Assembly: GCA_963204725.1 (NCBI GenBank)
Contig: CAUJHH010000026.1
Location: 62,001-126,000, forward strand
Source: Planctomycetota bacterium
GTDB lineage: Bacteria; Planctomycetota; Phycisphaerae; Phycisphaerales; UBA1924
Length of the DNA stretch: 64,000 nucleotides
Direction of reading: 5' to 3'
Shown: positions 36,601-44,521 of the stretch, in pieces
Numbering within the stretch: position 1 is the first letter of the stretch
Layout of the letters: each line of letters begins with the position of its first letter
The notes under the pieces: model-generated
The model's database searches: none
What the model saw: only the letters and a program-made list of their open reading frames with translations
Told to the model about the DNA's origin: nothing
Position numbers and translations under genes: made by a program

Positions 36601-37138
36601 CGCCCGGCTCCTCGACGGCGTCGACTCGGGAGTACCCAGCGGCTTCCAGCCAGTTCGCGAGCGCGTGAGGCCCGACCCGATCGCCCTTCGAGACACGCCT
36701 GATCAGCCCTGGAAGGCGCTCGGGCGTTGGCACGGCCTGCATGATCGATTGGATGGGGCAGACCATGACCCGCGGCCGCTGCACCCCCACCGCTTCTGCC
36801 AACTCGGCTCGCACCACGCTCAAGCGATCGGCCAGCAGATCGATCGCCATTCCGGACTCGCCGGGGAGCGATTGCATCGCGGGGAGGCGAGTCGCTTCGA
36901 CCCCCGCCTCGGCCAGCTCGTCCACCGCCTCGTCGGCGTCGTCCGCGTGTGCGACCACGAGCACGACGAGGCCGCCAACCAATTCGGAGATCGCACCCGA
37001 CAGGAAGGCAGTCGATGATCCTGCGCTGCCGATCGCGACGCAGCGGCGTCCCTTCGCCAGCGCGTCCGAGAGCGTTCGCACCGTCGCGAGGCCCTTCAGC
37101 GTCTCGATGATTCTGGCATCGGGCACTCGCTTCCTCAC
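33659..37138 (-). CDS. mfd: Transcription-repair coupling factor
   Basis: Removes RNA polymerase stalled at DNA lesions and recruits UvrA. The 1159 aa protein has the full Mfd layout: UvrB-like N-terminal domains, a CarD-type RNA polymerase interaction domain near residues 445-510 (DFAPGDYVVHAEHGIARYSGL), then the translocase. Translocase motifs are GDVGFGKTELAIRAAF near 600, VVDEEQRFGVEHKE near 702, SATPIPRTLHMAM, and STTIIESGIDIPTANTMI, with QLRGRVGR for motif VI, then the TRCF C-terminal domain. All catalytic motifs look intact. The next gene upstream is transcribed divergently or from the far side, so it appears to be a single unit. Confidence 0.97.
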   Translation of the reverse strand: MRKRVPDARIIETLKGLATVRTLSDALAKGRRCVAIGSAGSSTAFLSGAISELVGGLVVLVVAHADDADEAVDELAEAGVEATRLPAMQSLPGESGMAIDLLADRLSVVRAELAEAVGVQRPRVMVCPIQSIMQAVPTPERLPGLIRRVSKGDRVGPHALANWLEAAGYSRVDAVEEPGDYAVRGGIVDVFVPALGAAGGADGTPRGAGGGGVRFDFFGDELERITEIDLETMGSDRAILSVELVCASMEAIRTDEGTAQFLQLLPEKSVAIIAETLEVVEQGRGYFERVTDSNGVFGPPAVLATLERRFAVAEVNQFSAGASQADARCELPVRPLQTLAKEVEHGLAELAAMSRDGMRVIVACQNEGERSRLEELIEAHAPGAGLEPHVGYVHRGFTLDDDLVRLAVVPYHELLHRFGVRRATSGRVRSTRAMDTFLDFAPGDYVVHAEHGIARYSGLKLMKARALPGRDLFAPLEQEEYLTLEFAGSAKLHVPISQIDLVQRYIGGFGGKPRLSTLGGTRWKAQKDRVAESVKDLAAELLRVRAAREHMPGIAYPADTSWQQEFEDEFPYEETEDQLSSLSAIKRDMQSERPMDRLVCGDVGFGKTELAIRAAFKACEFGKQVAVLVPTTVLAEQHERTFRSRFSGYPFRVESLSRFKSDAEQKGTLEALRKGQVDVIIGTHRLLSKDVGFSDLGLVVVDEEQRFGVEHKEGLLRLRLTADVLSLSATPIPRTLHMAMLGIRDISSLTTPPADRRAIVSEVIPYNERRITQAIARELGREGQIFVVHNRVHNIRSVADDIRKLVPEARIVVGHGQMQPHELEEVMLTFMRRQADILVSTTIIESGIDIPTANTMIILDADRFGLADLHQLRGRVGRYKHRAYCYLMLPVDRPVREKAQKRLKAIEQYSMLGAGFKIAMRDLEIRGAGNLLGPEQSGHIAAVGYDTYCRLLDEAVKRLKNERVPEPVSATSIEIGIAGLIPKPYVPSDQRRLEIYRRIATVSSHEELTKVREDLVNAYGEPPRAVERLLDLASLRLSLAGLGVRTLTIREKDVVFRTPEPAALASRLAGIQGAVTPLPPKSTDSLSEVYYRPPPAYMEAETLLAVLRRRLLGHAEAACAPSASQAMPKRVAGFGSVAKRPADTHRAAVRKQSPKRPEA

Positions 37139-37210
37139 AGGGCGCGTGACTCGGCACCACGGTTCGGCGCCACGCCGACCATGCCGCCAGAATGAACCGC
37201 TCGCCCAATC

Positions 37211-37657
37211 CTATCGGTCGCCTCGCGGCTGCGCCGGATCAAACCGAAGGAGCGGCCGGAGTCGCTCGAGCGTCCTCTCTCCAATTCCTTTGACACCGGC
37301 CAATTCGTCGAGATTGCGAAAGCCGCCTATCTGCTCGCGATAAGCCACGATGCGTGCGGCACCGGCTGGACCGATCCCGGGAAGGAGTTCGAGCTGCGCC
37401 GGAGTTGCGAGATTGATGCTCAGCGTGCCATCCATGATGGCCGCGTGGCTCGTGCTCTCGGGGCGCCCGACCGCCTGAGCGATCGCAGCGATCGACAACG
37501 GCTCTCCAACCCCATTCCACTTCGACTCGCGTGCTTCGCGCGATCGGAGCACCCAGAAACCGAGACCGGCGAGGACAAGCATGACGCCGGCACCGAAGAT
37601 TCGAGCAGGCCCCCGCTTCCAGTCTTCCCCTCCGGGATCGATCGAGAGACCATCCAT
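37211..37657 (-). CDS. ComEA-like helix-hairpin-helix DNA-binding protein
   Basis: A 148 aa protein with a short cytoplasmic start, one membrane anchor (about 20-40, ARIFGAGVMLVLAGLGFWVL) and a C-terminal pair of helix-hairpin-helix motifs (about 78-140). The HhH signature reads SINLATPAQLELLPGIGPAGA, then YREQIGGFRNLDELAGVKGIGERTLERL. ComEA binds double-stranded DNA outside the membrane during natural transformation; similar proteins also occur in bacteria not known to be competent. It lies 21 bp downstream of the GH10-like gene and may share its transcript. Confidence 0.88.
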   Translation of the reverse strand: MDGLSIDPGGEDWKRGPARIFGAGVMLVLAGLGFWVLRSREARESKWNGVGEPLSIAAIAQAVGRPESTSHAAIMDGTLSINLATPAQLELLPGIGPAGAARIVAYREQIGGFRNLDELAGVKGIGERTLERLRPLLRFDPAQPRGDR

Positions 37658-37678
37658 CCGGCGAGTCCTTCCAAGCGG

Positions 37679-39355
37679 CTACTCGAACGACAGCGATCCC
37701 GGTGCTGGCTTCCCGTCGCGGAGTGATCGCCGAGTTTCCACGAGTGCCTTGGCGGCGGCCTTGGCCTCGCCCGCCTGACCGACAAGCCCGCCGTACGGCA
37801 TCTCGCGGGCTTTGCGCGTCGTGTCATAAAGATCCTGCCAGACCACACTGTGCACAAAGGGTCGCGAGAGCGCGATGGTGGCAAACTTCCTCGCGAAGTC
37901 TGCCTGGGTCGTCGGGGACCACGGCGCTCGCCACCACCCGGCATCGCGGAATGGCTCTTCCTTCGATTCATCGGTGAGGGGCTGGCTCGGCACTCCGACG
38001 GCCGTGACGAACACCGGGCGCTCCAGCAACGCGTAGCGATCGAGCATCAGCGCGAGCGCCATCAGGTCGCGAGCGGAGCCGCCGACTCCCGGCTGCCCGA
38101 CCTGCACGCGCAAACCGACCCCATCGATCGCGACGCCCGCCTGGTTCAGCAGCTCGACATACGCCAGCGGTGGCACCGCTCGGCGGCTGTATGCCAGATA
38201 CTCCGCAAACGGCTGGCTGACTTCAACGACGACTTTCGCGGCTGGATGCAGCTTCCGTGTCACCAGCACGCAAATCCGCGTCAACTCGATCATCTGCTCG
38301 ATCGTCAGCGGGAAGTGCCGGTTGACGTGGAGTCCCGAGACCACCGTCCACCGAGTCACCGTGCGCCTGTACCGCGTCACGATCTGGCGTACATGCTCCG
38401 CGACGAGGTCGCGAAGCGTCTCGTAATCATTCTCCCATATGTACAGCCATTCGGGCACGACTCCGGGGCTGAAGTCGATGAGAGGTCCGCCCACGACCGG
38501 CATCTTCGCGACACGAATCGCCCACTCGATCCAGCGATCGGTGGCGGCAAAGGCGTACTCGCCCTCTTCTGGCTCCATATCAATCCACCGCATCGGCATC
38601 ACGGTGAAGTCGGCGACGGCCTGCGCCACTCTTTGGAGCGACTCGGAACACTGTGTTGGATCGATTGCCACCCCGAGCATCGGCCGAGTTGGAAGCGTGA
38701 CGCCGAGCGTCCCCGGCATCAGGATGGACGCGCTCGACGGGGGGGTCTCCTGGTGCACGGACCGATAGACCTCGACCGCCTGGCTGTATCGCTCTCCCGA
38801 GACCCGTTTGGGCAGTTCTCGCTCCGCGTGCGCGAGCGCGAGCCGCTCGGAGGCATCGACCGCGAGCCCCAGGGCCTCGCGGGAGAGACGATCCGCCTCG
38901 GCCGACATCGTGACCTTGGTCCGGTCGCTGGGATCGTCGTGCTTCTGGGCGACCAGAGCCGCCGTGAACTTCTGTCGCGCCCCCTCGAACTGCTGCAAGA
39001 TCGGGTCGGTTGAAGCGAGGTCGAACATGCCCCAGTCTTCGAGCCGGTTCAGAAACTGCATGATCTGGCGGCGCGCCAGTTCGAGTGTCAGGAGATAGGG
39101 GTCCTTGCGAGGGCGGAGCAAGCACGTCTCGAGTGTGAGCAGCCCAATCGGACGGGCCGGCTCTCCCGGCAGTTCGACTGGAAACTGGAGCATCAGGCCG
39201 CACGACTCGGGCGTCTGACGCTCGCCGACGATGCGACCATCGTCAAATCGAACGTCGCCAGTGCAGGGCACGTCACCCGCCACAAAGAGGCAGGCGTGCT
39301 TGAGCGCCCAGGACGAGGCCGGAGCATCACCATCAAAGACCACAAACGTCAGCAT
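37679..39355 (-). CDS. GH10-like protein lacking both catalytic glutamates
   Basis: A 558 aa protein (ATG at 39355, chosen as the first Met before a conserved-looking domain; in-frame codons reach to 39484). The C-terminal half (about 250-540) follows the GH10 endoxylanase barrel: MRWIDMEPEEGEYAF at the second strand, TRWTVVSGLHVN where GH10 has WDVVNE, VEVSQPFAEY, and RPVFVTAVGVP where GH10 has ITELD. Thus the acid/base Glu is Gly341 and the nucleophile Glu is Ala452. The N-terminal 240 residues are a separate domain with carbohydrate-binding-like beta strands. No signal peptide is seen. Inference: a pseudo-glycosidase with a binding or structural role. Confidence 0.6.
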   Translation of the reverse strand: MLTFVVFDGDAPASSWALKHACLFVAGDVPCTGDVRFDDGRIVGERQTPESCGLMLQFPVELPGEPARPIGLLTLETCLLRPRKDPYLLTLELARRQIMQFLNRLEDWGMFDLASTDPILQQFEGARQKFTAALVAQKHDDPSDRTKVTMSAEADRLSREALGLAVDASERLALAHAERELPKRVSGERYSQAVEVYRSVHQETPPSSASILMPGTLGVTLPTRPMLGVAIDPTQCSESLQRVAQAVADFTVMPMRWIDMEPEEGEYAFAATDRWIEWAIRVAKMPVVGGPLIDFSPGVVPEWLYIWENDYETLRDLVAEHVRQIVTRYRRTVTRWTVVSGLHVNRHFPLTIEQMIELTRICVLVTRKLHPAAKVVVEVSQPFAEYLAYSRRAVPPLAYVELLNQAGVAIDGVGLRVQVGQPGVGGSARDLMALALMLDRYALLERPVFVTAVGVPSQPLTDESKEEPFRDAGWWRAPWSPTTQADFARKFATIALSRPFVHSVVWQDLYDTTRKAREMPYGGLVGQAGEAKAAAKALVETRRSLRDGKPAPGSLSFE

Positions 39356-39556
39356 CGACCCGTCCGTCCTCCGATCGGCGTGACGCCGAAACGGCCCTGC
39401 CGCCAGTTTCCGCAGGCAGCGTTCGACCAAGGCCCGGTGCCCCGGCGTGTCCAATCCTCGTATCCTGTCGGCCTCGCAAAGCAATCCATGGTAGCGTCCG
39501 ACGATCGGGATTGGGCGGCTCCACGGGCCCGATTCGAACGCTTACGATGGCGCTCC

Positions 39557-40534
39557 ATGCCCCACCCCGCTCAATCGTTGGGAATTGACGCACCCCTCTT
39601 CGAGTCACGGCTCGAACTGCCCGACCGCCGTCGGGGCAAGGTCCGTGACATCTATCGAATCCCCGGTTCGTCGGGGGTTCCGGCGCGGGTGCTGATGGTC
39701 GCCTCAGACCGGCTCTCCGCATTCGACGTCGTGTTGCCCACGCCGATCCCGAGAAAGGGGTGCCTGCTCTCTGAGATGGCCGCCTTCTGGCTCCGCTTCA
39801 TCGAATCCAAGGGGCTGGCTGGTACGCACCTGCTCTCGACCGACGTTCGCGATATCCCCGGGATCGCATTCGGCGCAACCTCGACAGATCGCGCATCGCT
39901 TGTCGGGCGCGTCACGATCGGCAGGTTGTGTCGGGTCATCCCGGTCGAGTGCGTCGTGCGCGGCTATCTCGAAGGGTCAGGGCTCAAGGACTATCGAGAA
40001 ACGGGATCCGTGTGCGGGATCTCCCTGCCACCGGGCTTGCGTCAGTGCGACCGTCTGCCCGCGCCGATCTTCACGCCAGCGACCAAGGAAGAACAGGGTA
40101 AGCACGACGAGAACATCTCTTTCGACCGGGCTGCGGCCGTCGTCGGCGCGGAACTCATGGACCGGCTGCGGCAGACTTCCCTTGCGATCTACGCGGCGGC
40201 ATCTGCCCACGCGCTCTCTCGCGGCATCATCATCGCCGACACGAAGTTCGAGTTCGGAATCCCCATCGATGATCGGGGCGATGACATCGGCACAGAGCCA
40301 ATCATCATCGACGAGGCGCTGACCCCGGACAGCTCACGGTTCTGGCCGGCAGACTCGTACGAGCCCGGTCGGCCGCAGGCCAGCTTCGACAAGCAGTTCG
40401 TTCGCGAACACCTTGAGTCTCTTGTGGCCAAGGGGACATGGAACAAGATGGCTCCGGGGCCGGTGCTCCCGCCGGAGATCGTCGAGGGCACGCTCGCCCG
40501 GTATCGCGAAGCTCGCGATCGGCTGCTTTCCTGA
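39557..40534 (+). CDS. purC: Phosphoribosylaminoimidazole-succinocarboxamide synthase
   Basis: SAICAR synthetase, which couples CAIR with aspartate using ATP in purine synthesis. The 325 aa protein resembles the longer eukaryote-like or planctomycete type. Motifs are GKVRDIYRIP near 28-37, MVASDRLSAFDVVLP near 48-62, PVECVVRGYLEGSGLKDY near 133-150, KEEQGKHDENISFD near 178-191, and IIIDEALTPDSSRFWP near 254-269. The ATG at 39557 is the first in frame after a divergent gap with the GH10-like gene. The stop is 18 bp from that of the convergent membrane-protein gene. Confidence 0.95.
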   Translation: MPHPAQSLGIDAPLFESRLELPDRRRGKVRDIYRIPGSSGVPARVLMVASDRLSAFDVVLPTPIPRKGCLLSEMAAFWLRFIESKGLAGTHLLSTDVRDIPGIAFGATSTDRASLVGRVTIGRLCRVIPVECVVRGYLEGSGLKDYRETGSVCGISLPPGLRQCDRLPAPIFTPATKEEQGKHDENISFDRAAAVVGAELMDRLRQTSLAIYAAASAHALSRGIIIADTKFEFGIPIDDRGDDIGTEPIIIDEALTPDSSRFWPADSYEPGRPQASFDKQFVREHLESLVAKGTWNKMAPGPVLPPEIVEGTLARYREARDRLLS

Positions 40535-40552
40535 CCCACATCGACGAGCCGC

Positions 40553-42523
40553 TCATTTCGCGGAGACGTTTCGATCTGCTTGCTTTCTGCGCTCCTCAAG
40601 CTCGCGCGCCAGCGTGATGCGGAATTGGGTCATTCCTGCTGGCTCCGGGAAGATCTGGTCGAACGAGCGTCCGCCGTTCCTGGCATCCTCATCGAGTGCT
40701 TCTTTGAAGCGAGCCACGAACGGGTCGTAGCCGTATCGCCGAAGGTCTTCCGGGGCGTTGTCGTAGATCGTCTCGGCGTCGTCAAGCGAGAGCTGGCCCA
40801 CGAGACTCGCGAACTGCATGCCGGCGACGATGCCGAAATCGCGATCGAGCATCTCGAGTCGGGCGTACACGTTGCCGGTGGGTGTTGAGCGGAGCTGCTC
40901 CTCCAGGAAGTACCTGTGGAATCGCTTGGCGTATTCGAACTGCGCTCGGAAGAGTTCGCCATCGCCCGACAGCAGGCCGCTGGTGTATGCCCCCTGCAGT
41001 GCGCCGGAGACCTCGGCGATCGCGACGGCGGGCGACTTGAATCGGTCGGCGAGTTCCTGCTCAACAAACTCATCCAGGGGTCGCGAGAAGAGCTCGATAC
41101 GCTCGGGATCGTGCATGTTCGCGCCCGTCCAGTCGGCGGCGATTCGATACCATTTCTCGGCCTCGGCTCGCTGCCCCCTTCGGTAGAAGAAGCAGACCGC
41201 GTCCTTGAGGAAGTTCTCGTATCCCGCGGCGATGACCCGGTACGGACGCTTCGCCGTTCGCTCGTATGGATTGCGATCGAGGAGTTCGCCGCTGGTGACG
41301 AGCTGGTGGTACGGCTCGATGAAGTGCGTGTTGGGAACGGCGACGTACGTCGCGAACTGGCGGGCCTCCCAATCGAGGTAGTCAAAGTAGAGTTCGCCGG
41401 TGCGATAGAGCTCCTGCAGACTCTGCATCACGACGCGATCGGTATTGATGAAGTCATAGTCCTGCATCGTCTCTTCAGTCGCGCGGGTCAGCCCCTGCTC
41501 AACGCCCCTTGCGGACCAGTACAGCCCGTGGGCGCATGGGTGCCTCCAGTCGAGCGGACCGTACTTCTGTGTGTAGCGCAGCATCCGATCGGGCTCCATC
41601 TTGTAGGTATCGATCAGGACGCGTCTGCGAAGGTGGGCGACGTACTTCCCCCATGCGCCGGCGAGCTCCGGGTTGGAAAGAAGATCGGCAAACGCCGCGC
41701 TCCGAGCGCCCATCTGGGACCGGATCACGTCGCGCTGACCCGAGCGCTCGAGAGTCTGCTGGAGCGCATATCGCCTCAGCAACTCCGCATCACTCCATAC
41801 TCCACCAACGTGCGCGTTGACCTGTTCCACAAGCGTGCCGACCGATGGATCTTGCGCGATCAGCTCTTCGAGCGTGTCGGGCGCTTCCACGATCGGTCGC
41901 AGCCACTCCACGTACTTCTTGATCGCCATCTCGCGCGAGCGATCCGCCGGATCCGGGCGAGGCGGATCGCCAAGCACCGAGGTCCACTCCGCGGCGACCG
42001 CACGCTTGTAGTAGTTGTTCGCGTCGTCGGTGTATCCCTGGATCTTGTGGAGGTAGATCCAGCCAAGCTCCTTGTGCAGAAGCATCGCATTGGGGTTCGC
42101 GGGGATGCCCTGATCGCGCAGCAACCGAATGCCCGACTGGACCCACTGCCATCGCTCGTCCGCCGTGTTGGTGGTGACCGAGATGTTGTACGCCATATTC
42201 CAGGCGTGGAAGGCCCAGACAGCGGGGAACCGAGGCTGCAGCTTGGTGATCGCGCTCGAGAGCTCGATCGCCTCGTAGTACCTTCCCGCCTCCTTAAGGG
42301 TGTTGGCGCGAATCCAGAGCATGTTGACGAACAGCCCGCGGAACGCGCCCATGGCGATGCCGATCGCGACCTCGGGCGGATCTCCGTCCTCGGCCCGCTC
42401 CGTGTAGGCGAGCTGGTGCCGACCGACCGAGGCGTTCAGTTCCATCGAGAGGGCGCCCGAAGCCGTCAGACAGAGCAGCATGACGAACGCGGCGACGAGT
42501 TGCACGATCCGATCGCGAGACAT
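40553..42523 (-). CDS. Large membrane-anchored protein with TPR-like N-terminal region
   Basis: A 656 aa protein of unknown function. It begins with one hydrophobic segment (about 7-27, a signal anchor). Next is a helical TPR-like region (about 55-175) with the pattern WIRANTLKEAGRYYEAIELSSA and PRFPAVWAFHAWNMAYN. The remaining 450 residues are helical, rich in Trp, Tyr and Arg, with repeated YxxG/FxxY elements and no catalytic motif. It starts at ATG 42523 with AGGAG 7 nt upstream. It is the last gene of the SPFH/ABC series, 57 bp after the ABC-2 permease, which suggests an extracytoplasmic partner of the transporter. Confidence 0.65.
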   Translation of the reverse strand: MSRDRIVQLVAAFVMLLCLTASGALSMELNASVGRHQLAYTERAEDGDPPEVAIGIAMGAFRGLFVNMLWIRANTLKEAGRYYEAIELSSAITKLQPRFPAVWAFHAWNMAYNISVTTNTADERWQWVQSGIRLLRDQGIPANPNAMLLHKELGWIYLHKIQGYTDDANNYYKRAVAAEWTSVLGDPPRPDPADRSREMAIKKYVEWLRPIVEAPDTLEELIAQDPSVGTLVEQVNAHVGGVWSDAELLRRYALQQTLERSGQRDVIRSQMGARSAAFADLLSNPELAGAWGKYVAHLRRRVLIDTYKMEPDRMLRYTQKYGPLDWRHPCAHGLYWSARGVEQGLTRATEETMQDYDFINTDRVVMQSLQELYRTGELYFDYLDWEARQFATYVAVPNTHFIEPYHQLVTSGELLDRNPYERTAKRPYRVIAAGYENFLKDAVCFFYRRGQRAEAEKWYRIAADWTGANMHDPERIELFSRPLDEFVEQELADRFKSPAVAIAEVSGALQGAYTSGLLSGDGELFRAQFEYAKRFHRYFLEEQLRSTPTGNVYARLEMLDRDFGIVAGMQFASLVGQLSLDDAETIYDNAPEDLRRYGYDPFVARFKEALDEDARNGGRSFDQIFPEPAGMTQFRITLARELEERRKQADRNVSAK

Positions 42524-42580
42524 GCCGTGGCTCCTGCCCTCGGGCCCGAGTCGTCGCAGCCGCGACGACCGCCCCTGCTT

Positions 42581-44521
42581 CTACTGCCCCGAATAGGTCG
42601 CCAGTTCGCGCCGTCTGAAAATCACGACCGCGGCTCCGTAAAGAACAAGCGTCCAACCCAGCAGCACCGCCACTCCGGCGGACATCGACGAGAATGACAG
42701 AAGCCGGCCATCGACAAGCTTGGTGGTCGGCTTCAGGTCGGCGTAGATCGCGAACACTCGCTGAACGCCGGTGGCGATCCACGTCGCAACGGTCTGCAGA
42801 TAGAGCGTCTGCCCCTTTGTCGTGGTGGTCGAGTAGCTCTCGAGCGCATCTTTCAGGTATCCCGCACTCTCCGCCATGAAAAACATGCCCATCGAAACGA
42901 GGCAGGCGACGGGGAAGCTGACGAACGTCGATGCACAGATCGTGAGCATCGAGAGGAACGCGATTTTCACAAGCAACACGAGCATGACGCGAACAAAGTT
43001 GGCCCGGTAGCTGCCGACCGAGTACGAGATCTCCAGCCCATCACGCGGGAAGCTGATGGTGTACGGATTCATGGTTCCCGTCTCGCCGTCGGCGTTCAGC
43101 ACGATCAACTCGAGTTTGCCATCTGGTGTGATTGCGTTCGAGGTCAGCGACACGGTGTGCCAGGTTCCGAGGCCGGACTCTCGCACGATCTGGCCGGCCT
43201 GATTCACAACAAAGGTCAAGCGGGCGGTCTGATCGGGTCGATTCGATCCCATGTCCACTCGGTACCGCAGCGTGAGCGCGGCGCCCATGGCCCGAGCCCG
43301 CTGGAGGCCGATGAAGTTAAAGGTCTCCCACTTGCCGGGCTCGATCGCGCGATAGGCATCGAGCACGCTCTTGTAGAGATCGTTCTCCACTTCCGCGCGA
43401 CGTGCCGGGTCGGTGGCGAACGACTCATCGCGAACGCGCTCGTTGTCGATGTAGCCCTGGACCGCCTTCTGGAAGTCCGGGTCGCTCTTCTGAACCGGCA
43501 TCGTTGGTCCGATCGCCAGACGAGCGGCGAGCACCTGCGTCTCGAGCACGAGACGGTCCTCGGAGATCGCAGCTCCGTCGGAAGCGACATACGCCTGGTC
43601 TTCGCCACGGGCGGGCTGCGACCGCAGATACTCGGTGAAGAGGAAGATGGTGGTGCCGCAAACGGCCATGAGCACCGCGCCAAGCGTGACAACGCCGAGC
43701 CACTTGCCGAGGAGGTACTGCCATGATGCGACCGGCTTCGTTACGGTCTGCCAGATCACCTTGTCGCGCTGTTCCCCGGTGACCGTCGATGCGGAGAAGA
43801 ACAGCGTCAGGAACGCGACGACCCAGAACGCGCCGCCGGTCGCGTACTGGAGGAACGCCTGCACGCGATACCGGAGCGGCTGATCCGGGCTCAGCAGCAG
43901 AGGCAGAGATGCCAGCAGAACCAGCAGCAGCACGATAAAGACCAGTGACACCTTCATCCGCACCGCTTCGGCGAGCACGTTTCGCGCGATCGCGCACACA
44001 GGTCCCGGGCCGGAGAGCAGGATGCGTGCGCCCTGCATCAATGCCGTGAAGCTTGCGGCCAGCGCCGTGAGCCCGAGCGTCAACTGCGCGAGCCCCGGCA
44101 TTCCCAGATATCGCTGGAGCGGCCACGCAACGAGCACCGCCACGGCACCGAGCGCGAGATACGTCAGGCCGAGGCCGAGCCAGATCACCACGAGTGCGAT
44201 CCCGGCAGCCGACGCGACACCGACCGCGACCCCGGTCAGGACCGAACCGCCCCGGAGCACTCGCTCAACAGCGCGAAGACCCGTGTCGGCCACCGTTGCG
44301 TCGCCACGGGCCTCACCGGGTGTCTGGACCGCAGCGTCGGCGAGTTGACGCTCACTCTCGGCGATCAGACCCGCGATGTCCGACCCCGGCGAATTCCGCG
44401 CGACGACAAACGTGACAAGGAACGCGATCGCGAGCCCGATCACGACCAGCGAGGCGATGATCTTGAATAGCCGGGATTTCTGCAGCGCGTCGGCGCGCCG
44501 GAAGAGCTCTCGGATTCTCAC
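42581..44521 (-). CDS. ABC-2-type transporter permease
   Basis: A 646 aa membrane protein of an ABC exporter. N-terminal membrane helices lie near 20-42, 95-125, 128-150 and 155-178. The ABC-2 core follows, with the cytoplasmic loop TVTGEQRDKVIWQTVTKPVASW near 240-262, which resembles the coupling region of GldF/NosY-type permeases. A long hydrophilic domain of about 200 residues (300-500) is probably extracytoplasmic, and 4 helices close the protein. The permease at 50859 has the same loop pattern and insertion, so the two are paralogues. The ATG overlaps the stop of the ATPase gene by 4 nt, so ATPase and permease are translationally coupled. Confidence 0.85.
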   Translation of the reverse strand: MRIRELFRRADALQKSRLFKIIASLVVIGLAIAFLVTFVVARNSPGSDIAGLIAESERQLADAAVQTPGEARGDATVADTGLRAVERVLRGGSVLTGVAVGVASAAGIALVVIWLGLGLTYLALGAVAVLVAWPLQRYLGMPGLAQLTLGLTALAASFTALMQGARILLSGPGPVCAIARNVLAEAVRMKVSLVFIVLLLVLLASLPLLLSPDQPLRYRVQAFLQYATGGAFWVVAFLTLFFSASTVTGEQRDKVIWQTVTKPVASWQYLLGKWLGVVTLGAVLMAVCGTTIFLFTEYLRSQPARGEDQAYVASDGAAISEDRLVLETQVLAARLAIGPTMPVQKSDPDFQKAVQGYIDNERVRDESFATDPARRAEVENDLYKSVLDAYRAIEPGKWETFNFIGLQRARAMGAALTLRYRVDMGSNRPDQTARLTFVVNQAGQIVRESGLGTWHTVSLTSNAITPDGKLELIVLNADGETGTMNPYTISFPRDGLEISYSVGSYRANFVRVMLVLLVKIAFLSMLTICASTFVSFPVACLVSMGMFFMAESAGYLKDALESYSTTTTKGQTLYLQTVATWIATGVQRVFAIYADLKPTTKLVDGRLLSFSSMSAGVAVLLGWTLVLYGAAVVIFRRRELATYSGQ

